64,000 bases of DNA, from positions 124,001-188,000 of the forward strand of contig NZ_JBBPFS010000001.1 in assembly GCF_038069765.1 (NCBI RefSeq). Direction: 5' to 3'. A program made the translations under genes and the position numbers. The notes under the pieces are model-generated. The model worked only from the letters and a program-made list of their open reading frames with translations, was not told the origin of the DNA and ran no database searches. How positions within the stretch are numbered: the first letter of the stretch is position 1; each line of letters begins with the position of its first letter. Shown here in pieces: positions 13,522 through 22,051 of this stretch. Origin of the DNA: Arthrobacter_B sp038069765. GTDB lineage: Bacteria > Actinomycetota > Actinomycetes > Actinomycetales > Micrococcaceae.

Positions 13522-14526
13522 TCAGCGGCGGGCGAGGATGGAGGATGCCTCCTGCAAGGTGGTGCCCGAATCCTCGATGTGTGCCAGCTGCGGGGGCAGT
13601 TCCAGGCCCTTCTTGCGCATGGCGCCGGCCCACAGCCGGCCGGCCCGGTAGGAGGAGCGCACCAGCGGGCCGCTCATCACGCCGAGGAAGCCCAGTTCGG
13701 TGGCCTCCTCGCTGAGCTCGACGAATTCCTGCGGCTTGACCCAGCGGTCCACCGGCAGGTGCCGCTCGCTGGGGCGCAGGTACTGGGTGATCGTGAGCAG
13801 GTCGCAGCCGGCATCGTGCAGGTCCCGCAGCGCGCCGGAAATCTCCTCGCGGGTTTCGCCCATGCCCAGGATCAGATTGGACTTGGTGACCATGCCGAGC
13901 TTCTGTCCCTGCGTGATGACGTCCAGGGACCGTTCATAGCGGAAGGCCGGGCGAATGCGCTTGAACAGCCGGGGCACGGTTTCGACGTTGTGCGCAAACA
14001 CCTCCGGGCGCGCATCGCAGATTGCGGAAATGTGCTCGGGTTTGCCGGAGAAGTCCGGGATCAGGATTTCGACGCCGGTGCCCGGGTTCAGCTCGTGGAT
14101 CTTGCGGATGGTCTCGGCGTACAGCCAGACCCCTTCGTCTTCCAGATCGTCCCGGGCCACGCCGGTGACGGTGGCGTAGCGCAGGTTCATTTTCTGCACC
14201 GACCGGGCCACCTTGGTCGGTTCAAAGATGTCGACGGCGGAGGGCTTGCCGGTATCGATCTGGCAGAAGTCGCAGCGGCGCGTGCATTCGGAGCCGCCGA
14301 TCAGGAAGGTGGCCTCCTTGTCCTCCCAGCATTCGAAGATGTTGGGACAGCCGGCCTCCTCGCAGACGGTGTGGAGGCCTTCCTTCTGCACCTGCCCCTT
14401 GAGGTGGACGTACTCGGGACCGATGTTCACCTTCGCCTTGATCCAGTCCGGCTTGCGTTCCACGGGAACGGCCACGTTGCGCTGTTCAATGCGCAGCAGG
14501 CGGCGACCTTCGGGTGCAAGAGTCAT
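13522..14526 (-). CDS. lipA: Lipoyl synthase (334 aa)
   Basis: Radical SAM enzyme that inserts two sulfur atoms into octanoyl groups on lipoyl domains. Both clusters are visible: auxiliary Cys55, Cys60, Cys66 (CEEAGCPNIFEC) and radical-SAM Cys81, Cys85, Cys88 (CTRRCDFC). The C-terminal RSSY motif that ligates the auxiliary cluster is present. The start overlaps the lipB stop as ATGA, so both are coupled. Its targets in this window are the lipoyl domains of SucB at 22-24 kb. Confidence 0.96.
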   Translation of the reverse strand: MTLAPEGRRLLRIEQRNVAVPVERKPDWIKAKVNIGPEYVHLKGQVQKEGLHTVCEEAGCPNIFECWEDKEATFLIGGSECTRRCDFCQIDTGKPSAVDIFEPTKVARSVQKMNLRYATVTGVARDDLEDEGVWLYAETIRKIHELNPGTGVEILIPDFSGKPEHISAICDARPEVFAHNVETVPRLFKRIRPAFRYERSLDVITQGQKLGMVTKSNLILGMGETREEISGALRDLHDAGCDLLTITQYLRPSERHLPVDRWVKPQEFVELSEEATELGFLGVMSGPLVRSSYRAGRLWAGAMRKKGLELPPQLAHIEDSGTTLQEASSILARR

Positions 14527-15242
14527 AGGAGGGCTCCTTTCGACCGGCCGGCTGCTTCGCCGGGATCCGGGGTGGCGGCGTCCGTAAGCCGAACTGAGTG
14601 TTCGCGGACAAGGTGTCCCCGGCGGCGGAAGAGTTCTTCTTCCACGCGGGCCACCAGATCGTTCGGTGTGACTGTGCGGCCGATTTCGGCCGAGATGGTG
14701 GTGGTGCCGGCGTCGGCTATTCCGCAGGCGATGATCTGGCTGTACGGGGCCAGGTCATTGCTGCAGTTGAGGGCGAACCCGTGCATGGTGACGCCGTGGT
14801 GGACGCGGATGCCGATGGCGGCGATTTTGCGGTCGGTGCCTCTGCCGCGGACCCAGACGCCGGAGCGTCCGGCCACCCGTTCACCGTTGATGCCGTAATC
14901 CTCGAGGACGCTGATGAGCGCATCCTCGAGGGTCTCCACATACTCGGCGACCTTCGCGGGGTCCTGCAGCCGGAGGACAGGGTAGCCAACCAACTGGCCC
15001 GGACCGTGCCACGTGAGTTTTCCCCCGCGGTCCACGGGAATCACCGGGGTGCCGTCGAAGGGCCGCTCATGCTCTTCCGTGCGCTTTCCCGCCGTGTAGA
15101 CAGGGAAATGCTCCAGAAGCAGCACCGTATCCGGCGCGGTGCCGTCCAGCACCTGCGCGTGGAGGGACCGCTGCCGGTCCCAGCCATCGAGATAATTGAC
15201 GTAATGCGGGGCAAAACCGACGCGCAGAAACTCCAAAGCCAT
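14523..15242 (-). CDS. lipB: Octanoyl-ACP:protein octanoyltransferase (239 aa)
   Basis: Transfers octanoate from acyl carrier protein to lipoyl-domain lysines, the step before LipA. The family motifs GGKLTWHGPGQLVGYPVL, catalytic Lys139 (RKIAAIG) and catalytic Cys160 (GFALNCSNDL) are present. Compared with the usual ~220 aa, it has a short charged C-terminal tail. Start ATG at 15242 has no ribosome binding site but a TAGGCT box 6 nt before it, so the mRNA is probably leaderless. Confidence 0.95.
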   Translation of the reverse strand: MALEFLRVGFAPHYVNYLDGWDRQRSLHAQVLDGTAPDTVLLLEHFPVYTAGKRTEEHERPFDGTPVIPVDRGGKLTWHGPGQLVGYPVLRLQDPAKVAEYVETLEDALISVLEDYGINGERVAGRSGVWVRGRGTDRKIAAIGIRVHHGVTMHGFALNCSNDLAPYSQIIACGIADAGTTTISAEIGRTVTPNDLVARVEEELFRRRGHLVREHSVRLTDAATPDPGEAAGRSKGALL

Positions 15243-15254
15243 GAGGCTAGCCTA
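15240..15254 (-). promoter_or_regulatory. Leaderless promoter of lipB-lipA
   Basis: On the - strand TAGGCT (15254-15249) and six bases AGCCTC precede ATG at 15242. No purine-rich site lies between. Confidence 0.55.
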
Positions 15255-15366
15255 GACCGCCCGGGCCCAACTTCCGACTATGGGTTGCCTCACATTCCTC
15301 CGGATGCCGCAGGCCCGCTGTGGATAACTTCTGCACGCCAGGGAAATCCCGTCTACAACAGAGGGC

Positions 15367-17127
15367 ATGGACTTCAACGGGACAGCCGGGCCGGCGCATT
15401 CCCCCGTGCGCCCGCCGGCGGTCGAGCAGGGGTACCGGACCGGGGAACTGCTGGGTGAAAACGGTTCGGCACGCGTGTGGCTGGCGGTGCGCGGGCACGA
15501 CGGCGCCCGGTTTGCGCTAAAGACGGCGGCCGCGGCCGGAAGCGGGCCCGCCGGGACTTTCGAGACGCGGCGCGAGCTGAACATCCTTTCGCGCTTCGAG
15601 CATGAAAACCTGCTGCGGCTGCACACGGTGCTGGAGACCGACCAGGGGCCGGGCCTGCTCATGGAGTACGCGCCCGGAGGGTCCCTCGTCCGTCTGGCAG
15701 CCCTCCGGCAAACAGTGACGCCTGGGGAGGCCGTCACTGTCCTGGTCGGCGTGGGTTCCGCCCTCGCGTACCTGCACAGCCAGGGAATAGCCCACGGACG
15801 GGTCTCGCCCGGCAACATTCTCTTCACAGCGCAGGGCAAACCCCTGCTCGGCGATTGTGGAACCGACCGGCTGCTTGGCGCGCCGGGGGCAGCGGGCAGT
15901 ACGCCGGCTGCGCCGGACACCGACCGCCCCGGCGCAGGAGCAGGATCCGGACCGCTCCAGGGTTCTCCGGCAGCCGACGTGCTGGCACTGGCTGCGGCAG
16001 GATGGCTCCTGCTGACCGGACATGCCCTGCCGCCCCGGGAGCACCGTCCGCGGCTGTCGGCCCTGGCCCCGGCCGTTCCGCCGCAGCTTGCCGAGGCGGT
16101 GGAGGCGGGATTGTCAGCGGAGCCTGCCGCCCGCCCCGATGCCGCCGAATTTGTGCGGCTCGTGTTTGCCTCCGCGGTTGCCGAACCGCTGGATTTGGTC
16201 CTGCCGATTCCCGACGGCGCCGAGCCGGGAACCCAGACCCGGCGCGCCCGGATTGAGCGGGGAAGGGCATCCCTCGGGCTGCAGTCCAGGGGCAGGGGAC
16301 AGCACGGCGGGCGTCCGGGCCCTCAGACGCCGGAACACCGGCGGCCCAACCGGTTGCTGCTGAGCGCGGCGGCGGTCCTGGTGGCGGCCGTTGCGGGTGT
16401 TGGCGCTGTTGCGGTGGCCGCTCCCGAGCTGCTGCAGGGGCAAGGCGGGGCAGTGCCGGAACAGGGGGCTGCGCCGGGTGAAGGGATTGCACCGGGAGAA
16501 GGAACGGGGTCGGGAGAAGGAGCGGGGTCGGGAGAAGGAACGGGGCCGGGAGAAGGAACTGTGCCGGGAGAAGAAACTGCGCCGGAAGAGGGGGCAGAAG
16601 CTGGGGAGGCAGGCCAGGGCGGGCAATCCGGCGCGGATCCGGGCACACCGGGGCAGCCGGAGCAGGGCACGGGATCCGCCGGCGGACAGGGGCCGCTGAC
16701 GGTTACGCCGGAACCGGAACTCCAGGCGCTGCTCCGCGGGGATGATCCCGCGGCCGCCGCCGGTGCGCTCGCCGAACTGCGGGCGAGGGCTTTCAGCACA
16801 GCCGATGCGGCTCTGCTGGACGGGGTCAACGTCCCTGACTCGTCCGCGATGCTGGCGGACCGGGCGGAGATCGCCAAGCTGGAGGCGGCCGGCACCGTGC
16901 TCGCCGGCCTTTCCGTGGAGGTTCTGTCGGCCGGCCCTGCCGTTCCCGGGGAGGCCGGCCGCGTGAGCGTGCCCGCAGCCGTCTCCACGTCGGCTTATGC
17001 CGAGCGCGACGCGCAGGGAGGCATGGTGCGGAACGCGGCGGCACTGTCCCGCCAGGACATTGTTCTTGTCATGGTGCGCACGCCTGCCGGCTGGCGGATC
17101 GAAGCCATTCTGGCGGCCCCTGCCTGA
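15367..17127 (+). CDS. Pseudokinase-like membrane protein (586 aa)
   Basis: Residues 22-270 follow the Hanks-type Ser/Thr kinase fold: GELLGENGSARVWLA as a degraded glycine loop, Lys52 (FALKTA), Glu70 (RRELNIL), and DCG at 163-165 in place of DFG. The catalytic loop reads HGRVSPGN (143-150), where the base Asp of HRD is replaced by Arg145 and the Lys by Ser. It is thus probably catalytically dead. One membrane helix (330-352) leads to an outside segment with seven hexapeptides of the type (A/G)(P/S)GEG(T/A), then a ~130-residue C-terminal domain ending GWRIEAILAAPA that resembles a nuclear-transport-factor-like or mucin-type stalked domain only loosely. A sensor or scaffold role is likely. 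Confidence 0.7.
   Translation: MDFNGTAGPAHSPVRPPAVEQGYRTGELLGENGSARVWLAVRGHDGARFALKTAAAAGSGPAGTFETRRELNILSRFEHENLLRLHTVLETDQGPGLLMEYAPGGSLVRLAALRQTVTPGEAVTVLVGVGSALAYLHSQGIAHGRVSPGNILFTAQGKPLLGDCGTDRLLGAPGAAGSTPAAPDTDRPGAGAGSGPLQGSPAADVLALAAAGWLLLTGHALPPREHRPRLSALAPAVPPQLAEAVEAGLSAEPAARPDAAEFVRLVFASAVAEPLDLVLPIPDGAEPGTQTRRARIERGRASLGLQSRGRGQHGGRPGPQTPEHRRPNRLLLSAAAVLVAAVAGVGAVAVAAPELLQGQGGAVPEQGAAPGEGIAPGEGTGSGEGAGSGEGTGPGEGTVPGEETAPEEGAEAGEAGQGGQSGADPGTPGQPEQGTGSAGGQGPLTVTPEPELQALLRGDDPAAAAGALAELRARAFSTADAALLDGVNVPDSSAMLADRAEIAKLEAAGTVLAGLSVEVLSAGPAVPGEAGRVSVPAAVSTSAYAERDAQGGMVRNAAALSRQDIVLVMVRTPAGWRIEAILAAPA
16471..16596 (+). repeat. 18-bp coding minisatellite in the pseudokinase gene
   Basis: Seven units of 18 bp, based on GGGTCGGGAGAAGGAACG, encode the hexapeptides at residues 369-410. 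Inner units are almost identical, so the copy number may vary between strains and change the length of the outside stalk without frameshift. Confidence 0.8.
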
Positions 17128-17207
17128 CCGGCCGGAAATGTGCCGGCGCTGGCCGGGGACTTGCCGCCGGCGGCCCTGTCCTGAGCAGCCCCGGGCCGGC
17201 AGAAAGA

Positions 17208-17222
17208 TAGGATCGAGGAATG
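17208..17222 (+). promoter_or_regulatory. Leaderless promoter of the tricorn protease gene
   Basis: TAGGAT (17208-17213) is followed by 6 nt and ATG at 17220. GAGGA lies within those six bases, too close to the ATG to act as a normal ribosome site. Confidence 0.5.
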
Positions 17223-20200
17223 AGTTCAACTCCCTATCTTCGGTTTCCCGATCTGCACGACGACCTCGTTACCTTTGTAGCGGAAGATGACGTCTGGGTG
17301 GCCTCGCTGGCGGGCGGCCGCGCCTGGCGGATCTCCTCCATGCAGCTTCCGGCACGCAATCCCCGGTTTTCACCCGACGGAGCAACCATCGCCTGGAGCG
17401 TGGTGCAGGGCAGCGCGCCCGAGGTGGTGGCGGCAGACACTGACGGCGGAAACTTCCGCAGACTGACGTACTGGGGGAACCAGGGCACCCGGGTCAAGGG
17501 CTTCAGCCCCTCCGGCAGCGTGATCGCCATCAGCCCCTTCGAGCACGAGGACTTCAGGCTGCGCTGGGCCTATGAAGTTCCGCTGGACGGATCCGCTCCG
17601 CGGGCCCTGCCTTACGGGCCGGTTGATGCGGTAGCCGAGGGTCCCGCAGTGGGCGACGAACGCCCCGTCGTCGTCGGCTCCGTGATGACCCGCGAACCGG
17701 CCTGGTGGAAGCGTTACCGCGGCGGCACCGCCGGCAAACTGTGGATCGACGCCGACGGCAACGGTGAATTTGAACGTCTCGTGCCGGAGCTGGACGGGAA
17801 CCTGACGGATCCGATGTGGATCGACGGCCGGGTTGTCTTCCTCAGCGACCATGAGGGCTACGGCAACCTGTATTCAGTGACGCCGCAGGGGACCGACCTG
17901 CGCCGGCACACGGACTTTGGCGAGTATTACGTCCGCCATGCATCGACGGACGGCCAGCGGATCGTCTTCGAATCCGCCGGTACCCTGTGGCTGCTCCCCT
18001 CCCTGGACGGCGAGGCCCGGCCCCTGGACATCACGCTGGGATCGGCGGGCACCGGCCGCCGTCCGCGGCAGCTGAACGCCGGAGCCCATCTGGCTTCGGT
18101 CCTGCCGGACACCGAAGGAACAGCGTCAGTGGTGGAAACCCACGGCACGCTGCACTGGCTGACGCACCGCGACGGTCCGTCCCGCGTCATCGAGGCTGAC
18201 TCCGCCGTCCGCGCCCGCCTGGGCCGGCCGCTGACCGGCGGACGCGCCGTGTATGTGGCGGACCAGGGCGGCGAGGAATCCCTTTATGTCCGCAGCGTCT
18301 TTGCCGACCTGGATCTGCCCGCAGCCCCCGTCCCCGCCTCCTCGGTGGCGGAGGCTCCCCGGCCGGCGGCCGCTGCGGCACCCAAAGCGGCAGAGCCCGA
18401 GCCGGACCTGCCCCGCCCGGTCTCCGCAGCTACCGGCACTCCGGTTCCGGCTTCTGCCGTTACCGCGCCGGTTCCGGCGGAAGCGGCGAAGGCTCCAGAG
18501 CCGGCCGGCGAGCAGGCGGAGCAGCGGAAACAGGAAGAAGCAGCGCCCGCAGCCGGGGACGAAAAGTCCGCCCGGACGCTGCGCATCCCCTTTGACAAGC
18601 CGACGCGCGTGGCCCAGATCGCCGCAGCCAGCGACGGAACAGCCGTGGCCGTGTCCACCGAATACGGAGAAGTTTTCCTCCTGGACCCGGAGACGGGCAG
18701 CCTTCGGCGTGTTGCCACCACCGGCCACGGAGCCGTTGACCAGCTTGCGTTCTCACCCGACTCGCAGTGGCTTACCTGGGCGGAGCCCGTCACCGGAGAA
18801 GGCGCCCGCGCCCGGATCCGGCTGGTTCGTGTCGACGACCCCGCAGCGGCCATCATCGATGTGACCGACGGCCGGTTCCGCGACCATGCCCCGGCCTTCA
18901 CAGTGGATGGACGTTACCTGGCGTTCCTGTCCGAGCGCAGTTTCGACCCCGTTTACGACACCCACCGCTTCGACCTGAGCTTCCCGTCATCGACCAAGCC
19001 CTTCCTCGTGGCCCTGGCCGCGGACACCCCATCCCCCTTCGGTCCCTCCGTCCACGGGTTTCCCGTCCCGCGGGCTGAAAAGCAGCCGGTGGCCTCGGAT
19101 GATGCGGCGGAACCGGCGGCAACCGGTCCCCGCTCCGTGGTTGACGAGGCGGGAATCTCCGACCGAATCATTGCGGTGCCCGTGCCCCAGGGCCGCTATG
19201 AAAAGCTCACCGCCGCGGACGGCGCCCTGCTGTGGCTCGCCTCGGACAGCTATGGCGTCACGGGGGACGGCCGGGCTTCGGCCGGAGACCGCCAGCCCGC
19301 AAGCCGGCTGGAACGCTTTGACCTGGAGAAAAAGGACGTTTCGGTCCTGGTGCCGGCGCTGGATGATTACGAGATCAGCGGCGACGGCCGGAAGGTTGTC
19401 TACGTCCACGAACAGCAGGTGCATGCCGTCCCGTCGTCGTCGCGCGCCGACAACGACTCACCCGAGCACGTCACCGTGGACCTCAGCCGGATCCGTGTCC
19501 TGCTGGAACCGGTGAAGGTCTGGGGCCAGGAATTTGATGAGGCCTGGCGGCTGCAGCGGGACTTCTTCTGGGCGCCCGACATGGGCGGACTGGACTGGGA
19601 GGGCATCCACGCCCGGTACCGTCCCCTGGTGGAGAACCTGGGTTCGCATGATGACCTGGTGGACCTGCTGTGGGAGATGCACGGCGAGCTGGGCACCTCC
19701 CACGCATACGTCATGCCCAAACCTGCGGCAGAACCCGGTGCCGGCGCCCAGGGATTCCTGGGCGCGGACCTGCGTCCCGGTGCCGGCGGATGGGAAGTCG
19801 TGCGGATCCTGTCCTCCGAGTCGTCCGATCCGCAGGCTGTTTCGCCGCTGGCAGCTCCCGGGGCGGACGTGCACCCCGGTGACGTCATTGCCGCCGTCGA
19901 CGGCCGGCCCGTGTCCGTGGACCAGGGGCCAGCCCCGCTGCTTTCCAACGCGGCCGGGCGAACCGTGGAACTGACCATTGTCCGTTCACCGCGGGACGGC
20001 GCCGGCGCGCCGAGCCAGCGCCGCATCGCCGTCGTGCCCCTGCGCAGTGAGGAACGCCTGCGCTACCAGAACTGGGTCGCGGCGAACCGCAGGATAGTCC
20101 GGGAAGCGTCCAACGGCGGTTTCGGGTATCTGCACATTCCGGACATGGTGGCCAGCGGCTGGTCACAGCTGCACCGTGACCTGGACCAGGAATCGTCCCG

Positions 20201-20852
20201 CAACGCACTGATCGTGGATGTGCGGCGCAACCGCGGCGGCCACACCTCCCAGCTGGTGGCGGAACTGATTGGCCGTAAGGTCACCGCCTGGACGCTGGCG
20301 CGCGGCGAGCAGCCCGGAACCTACCCGGCACATGCTCCGCGGGGACCGGTGGTGATCCTCACCGACGAGTTTGCCGGGTCCGACGGCGACATCATCACCC
20401 AGGTGGCCAAGCTGCGCGGAATCGGGCCCGTGGTGGGCATGCGGACCTGGGGCGGAGTTGTCGGCATTGACGGCCGCTTCAAGCTGGTGGACGGGACCGG
20501 CGTCAACCAGCCGCGGTACGGCTTCTGGATCACGGGCGGCATCGACTGGACGGTGGAAAACTACGGGGTCGATCCGGACATCGAAGTACCGTTCCCGCCG
20601 CATGCCTACGCAGCAGGAGAGGATCCCCAGCTGGAGCACGGCGTGGGCATCCTGAAGGAGATGCTCTCCGAGCTGCCCACCGACGAGCCGCCGGCACTGG
20701 CCGGCTACCCGTCGCTGCAGCCGGCACCGCTGCCGCCGCGCCGGCAGCCGAAGCCCGACGCCGACGCCGGCGGGCAGCAGGGCCGGACGGGCACGCCGGG
20801 ACCGGTGTCGGCCGCCGGGACGGCCGTTGACCGGGAGGCAGGCAGGCACTAG
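17220..20852 (+). CDS. Tricorn-type S41 protease (1210 aa)
   Basis: Large cytoplasmic protease thought to degrade peptides released by the proteasome or other proteases. Order: beta-propeller repeats (residues ~10-365, e.g. PRFSPDGATIAW), a Pro/Ala-rich insert (~366-455), a second propeller (~460-760, LAFSPDSQWLTW), then the core with His827 (GTSHAY), a PDZ-like part (~840-935) and the nucleophile Ser1054 in DEFAGSDGDI, followed by RTWGGVVG. The C-terminal tail is Pro/Arg-rich. The catalytic residues match the tricorn family, so activity is expected. Family members exist in archaea and many actinobacteria; the Pro/Ala insert between propellers is a local elaboration. Confidence 0.92.
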   Translation: MSSTPYLRFPDLHDDLVTFVAEDDVWVASLAGGRAWRISSMQLPARNPRFSPDGATIAWSVVQGSAPEVVAADTDGGNFRRLTYWGNQGTRVKGFSPSGSVIAISPFEHEDFRLRWAYEVPLDGSAPRALPYGPVDAVAEGPAVGDERPVVVGSVMTREPAWWKRYRGGTAGKLWIDADGNGEFERLVPELDGNLTDPMWIDGRVVFLSDHEGYGNLYSVTPQGTDLRRHTDFGEYYVRHASTDGQRIVFESAGTLWLLPSLDGEARPLDITLGSAGTGRRPRQLNAGAHLASVLPDTEGTASVVETHGTLHWLTHRDGPSRVIEADSAVRARLGRPLTGGRAVYVADQGGEESLYVRSVFADLDLPAAPVPASSVAEAPRPAAAAAPKAAEPEPDLPRPVSAATGTPVPASAVTAPVPAEAAKAPEPAGEQAEQRKQEEAAPAAGDEKSARTLRIPFDKPTRVAQIAAASDGTAVAVSTEYGEVFLLDPETGSLRRVATTGHGAVDQLAFSPDSQWLTWAEPVTGEGARARIRLVRVDDPAAAIIDVTDGRFRDHAPAFTVDGRYLAFLSERSFDPVYDTHRFDLSFPSSTKPFLVALAADTPSPFGPSVHGFPVPRAEKQPVASDDAAEPAATGPRSVVDEAGISDRIIAVPVPQGRYEKLTAADGALLWLASDSYGVTGDGRASAGDRQPASRLERFDLEKKDVSVLVPALDDYEISGDGRKVVYVHEQQVHAVPSSSRADNDSPEHVTVDLSRIRVLLEPVKVWGQEFDEAWRLQRDFFWAPDMGGLDWEGIHARYRPLVENLGSHDDLVDLLWEMHGELGTSHAYVMPKPAAEPGAGAQGFLGADLRPGAGGWEVVRILSSESSDPQAVSPLAAPGADVHPGDVIAAVDGRPVSVDQGPAPLLSNAAGRTVELTIVRSPRDGAGAPSQRRIAVVPLRSEERLRYQNWVAANRRIVREASNGGFGYLHIPDMVASGWSQLHRDLDQESSRNALIVDVRRNRGGHTSQLVAELIGRKVTAWTLARGEQPGTYPAHAPRGPVVILTDEFAGSDGDIITQVAKLRGIGPVVGMRTWGGVVGIDGRFKLVDGTGVNQPRYGFWITGGIDWTVENYGVDPDIEVPFPPHAYAAGEDPQLEHGVGILKEMLSELPTDEPPALAGYPSLQPAPLPPRRQPKPDADAGGQQGRTGTPGPVSAAGTAVDREAGRH

Positions 20853-20879
20853 CCCGGCCCAGCCCTCACCGAACCCCCG

Positions 20880-20932
20880 CACGGCAGAAGGTGCCGTTCC
20901 CGAAGACATCGGGAACGGCACCTTCTGCCGTG
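20880..20932. terminator. Bidirectional terminator between tricorn and osmC genes
   Basis: A perfect 22-bp stem (CACGGCAGAAGGTGCCGTTC plus CC and its complement) with a 9-nt loop lies between convergent genes. Confidence 0.9.
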
Positions 20933-20942
20933 TCGCGCGGGG

Positions 20943-21371
20943 TTAGGACTCCAGTGTTGCCTCCAGCGAGATCTTGATCCCGGCGAGGGCCTGGGAGACG
21001 GGGCAGCCGCTCTTGGCGGCCTCGGCGATGTCCTCGAACTCTTCGGCGGTGAGGCCCGGGACAACGGCCGTGACCTTGAGCAGGCTTTCGGTGATGCCGG
21101 TGCCGGGAACGAAGGTAACGTTGGCGGACGTTTCAATGCGCTCAGCGGTCTTGCCGGCTTCGGCCAGGCCGTTGCTGAAGGCCATGGAGAAGCAGGCGGA
21201 GTGCGCCGCGGCAATGAGTTCCTCAGGGCTGGTCTTGCCGTTGGCTTCCTCGGCGCGGGCCTTCCACGTAACGTCGTAGGTTCCCAGGCCCGAGCTGTCG
21301 AGGGTGACCTCGCCCTGGCCGTTGAAGAGATCGCCGTTCCAGACGGTGTGGGCTGAGCGGACTGTAGCCAT
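20943..21371 (-). CDS. OsmC-family organic hydroperoxide reductase (142 aa)
   Basis: Thiol peroxidase that reduces organic hydroperoxides. The two redox cysteines are visible: Cys60 (AAAHSACFSMAF) and Cys123 (SGCPVSQAL), with the family motif TSPEELIAAA. The N-terminus (RSAHTVWNGDLFNGQGEV) is that of the OsmC rather than the Ohr branch. AAGGAG stands before ATG at 21371, and a large hairpin ends just 17 nt upstream. In the family the reductant is often lipoylated protein with Lpd; lpdA, sucB and lipA are all nearby, which is consistent with but does not prove this. Confidence 0.92.
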   Translation of the reverse strand: MATVRSAHTVWNGDLFNGQGEVTLDSSGLGTYDVTWKARAEEANGKTSPEELIAAAHSACFSMAFSNGLAEAGKTAERIETSANVTFVPGTGITESLLKVTAVVPGLTAEEFEDIAEAAKSGCPVSQALAGIKISLEATLES

Positions 21372-21388
21372 GGGGGCTCCTTAAAAGC

Positions 21389-21431
21389 GGATGGGATGAA
21401 GGCCGGCAGGCGCCGGCGCTTCATCCCATCC
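21389..21431 (-). terminator. Hairpin adjoining the osmC ribosome binding site
   Basis: A 12-bp perfect outer stem (GGATGGGATGAA / TTCATCCCATCC) with a GC-rich inner fold is followed on the - strand by GCTTTTAAGGAG, the osmC ribosome site. It fits a terminator of the upstream small membrane gene or an attenuator in front of osmC. Confidence 0.6.
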
Positions 21432-21523
21432 TATTCAGACTCGTGCGGCAGGATCTACTGCCGCGCAGTCGCCGGAGCCGCTGCGCAGCCGAGACAATCC
21501 GCAGGCATACCTGTCAGGCGTGG

Positions 21524-21871
21524 TTACCACATGGTGGCCAGGGCGATGTTGACGACCGTCAGGATGCCGACGCCGTTGGCCAGGAGTCCGCTCACCGGCT
21601 GGTCCTTCTTGTAGCGGCGCTGGCCGATGAAGGCGAGTACGGCAATCACCAGGGCAAGCACCAGCTTGACGGCGATCTTGATGTGGTTGACGTCGCCGTC
21701 ACCCATCTCGGCCAGGCCGACGAGAAGGAGGCCGGTGACCAGCTGCAGCAGTGCGCCGTGGAACTGGCCCGGCATGACCGTGGGGTTCTTGATCCTGGCG
21801 AACCAGAGGCCGACGATGATGGCGGCGCCGAGGATGTGCAGGAAAACGAGGAAGCTCTGTAGGAAGTCCAT
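21524..21871 (-). CDS. Small four-helix membrane protein (115 aa)
   Basis: Four hydrophobic segments are visible: FLVFLHILGAAIIVGLWFA, LLQLVTGLLLVGLA, IKIAVKLVLALVIAVLAFI and VGILTVVNIALATMW. His12 in the first helix and other polar residues in the helices resemble small heme or copper-related membrane proteins, but no known family is firmly recognised. The ATG has a TAAGCT box 6 nt upstream and no ribosome site. Function unknown. Confidence 0.7.
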   Translation of the reverse strand: MDFLQSFLVFLHILGAAIIVGLWFARIKNPTVMPGQFHGALLQLVTGLLLVGLAEMGDGDVNHIKIAVKLVLALVIAVLAFIGQRRYKKDQPVSGLLANGVGILTVVNIALATMW

Positions 21872-21883
21872 GATTCCAGCTTA
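21869..21883 (-). promoter_or_regulatory. Leaderless promoter of the small membrane gene
   Basis: TAAGCT (21883-21878 on the - strand), six bases GGAATC, then ATG at 21871. Confidence 0.5.
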
Positions 21884-21990
21884 CCGACACTCTGTCAGCA
21901 TTATCGAACCGGAAGGGGCCCGCCCGAATAACACTTCGACAACATGTAGAAATAGGGCCGGGGGCCGTGCGGGCGGGGGAGCGCCGGACG

Positions 21991-22027
21991 GCGAAGGGCG
22001 CCTCCCCGAGGGGGAAGCGCCCTTCGC
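21991..22027 (-). terminator. Terminator after sucB
   Basis: An 11-bp perfect stem GCGAAGGGCGC / GCGCCCTTCGC, extended by five further pairs with one mismatch, lies 25 bp after the sucB stop. Confidence 0.7.
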
Positions 22028-22051
22028 ATGGTGCGCCGGAGGGGTCCGGAA

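Noticed and set aside
12646..14898. 750-codon open frame on the + strand
   Set aside because: It runs antisense through DUF4191, lipA and part of lipB, all with clear conserved motifs. It is a high-GC shadow frame.
16471..16596. Possible CRISPR-like repeat array
   Set aside because: Units of 18 bp without spacers, in frame within a coding gene; no cas genes.
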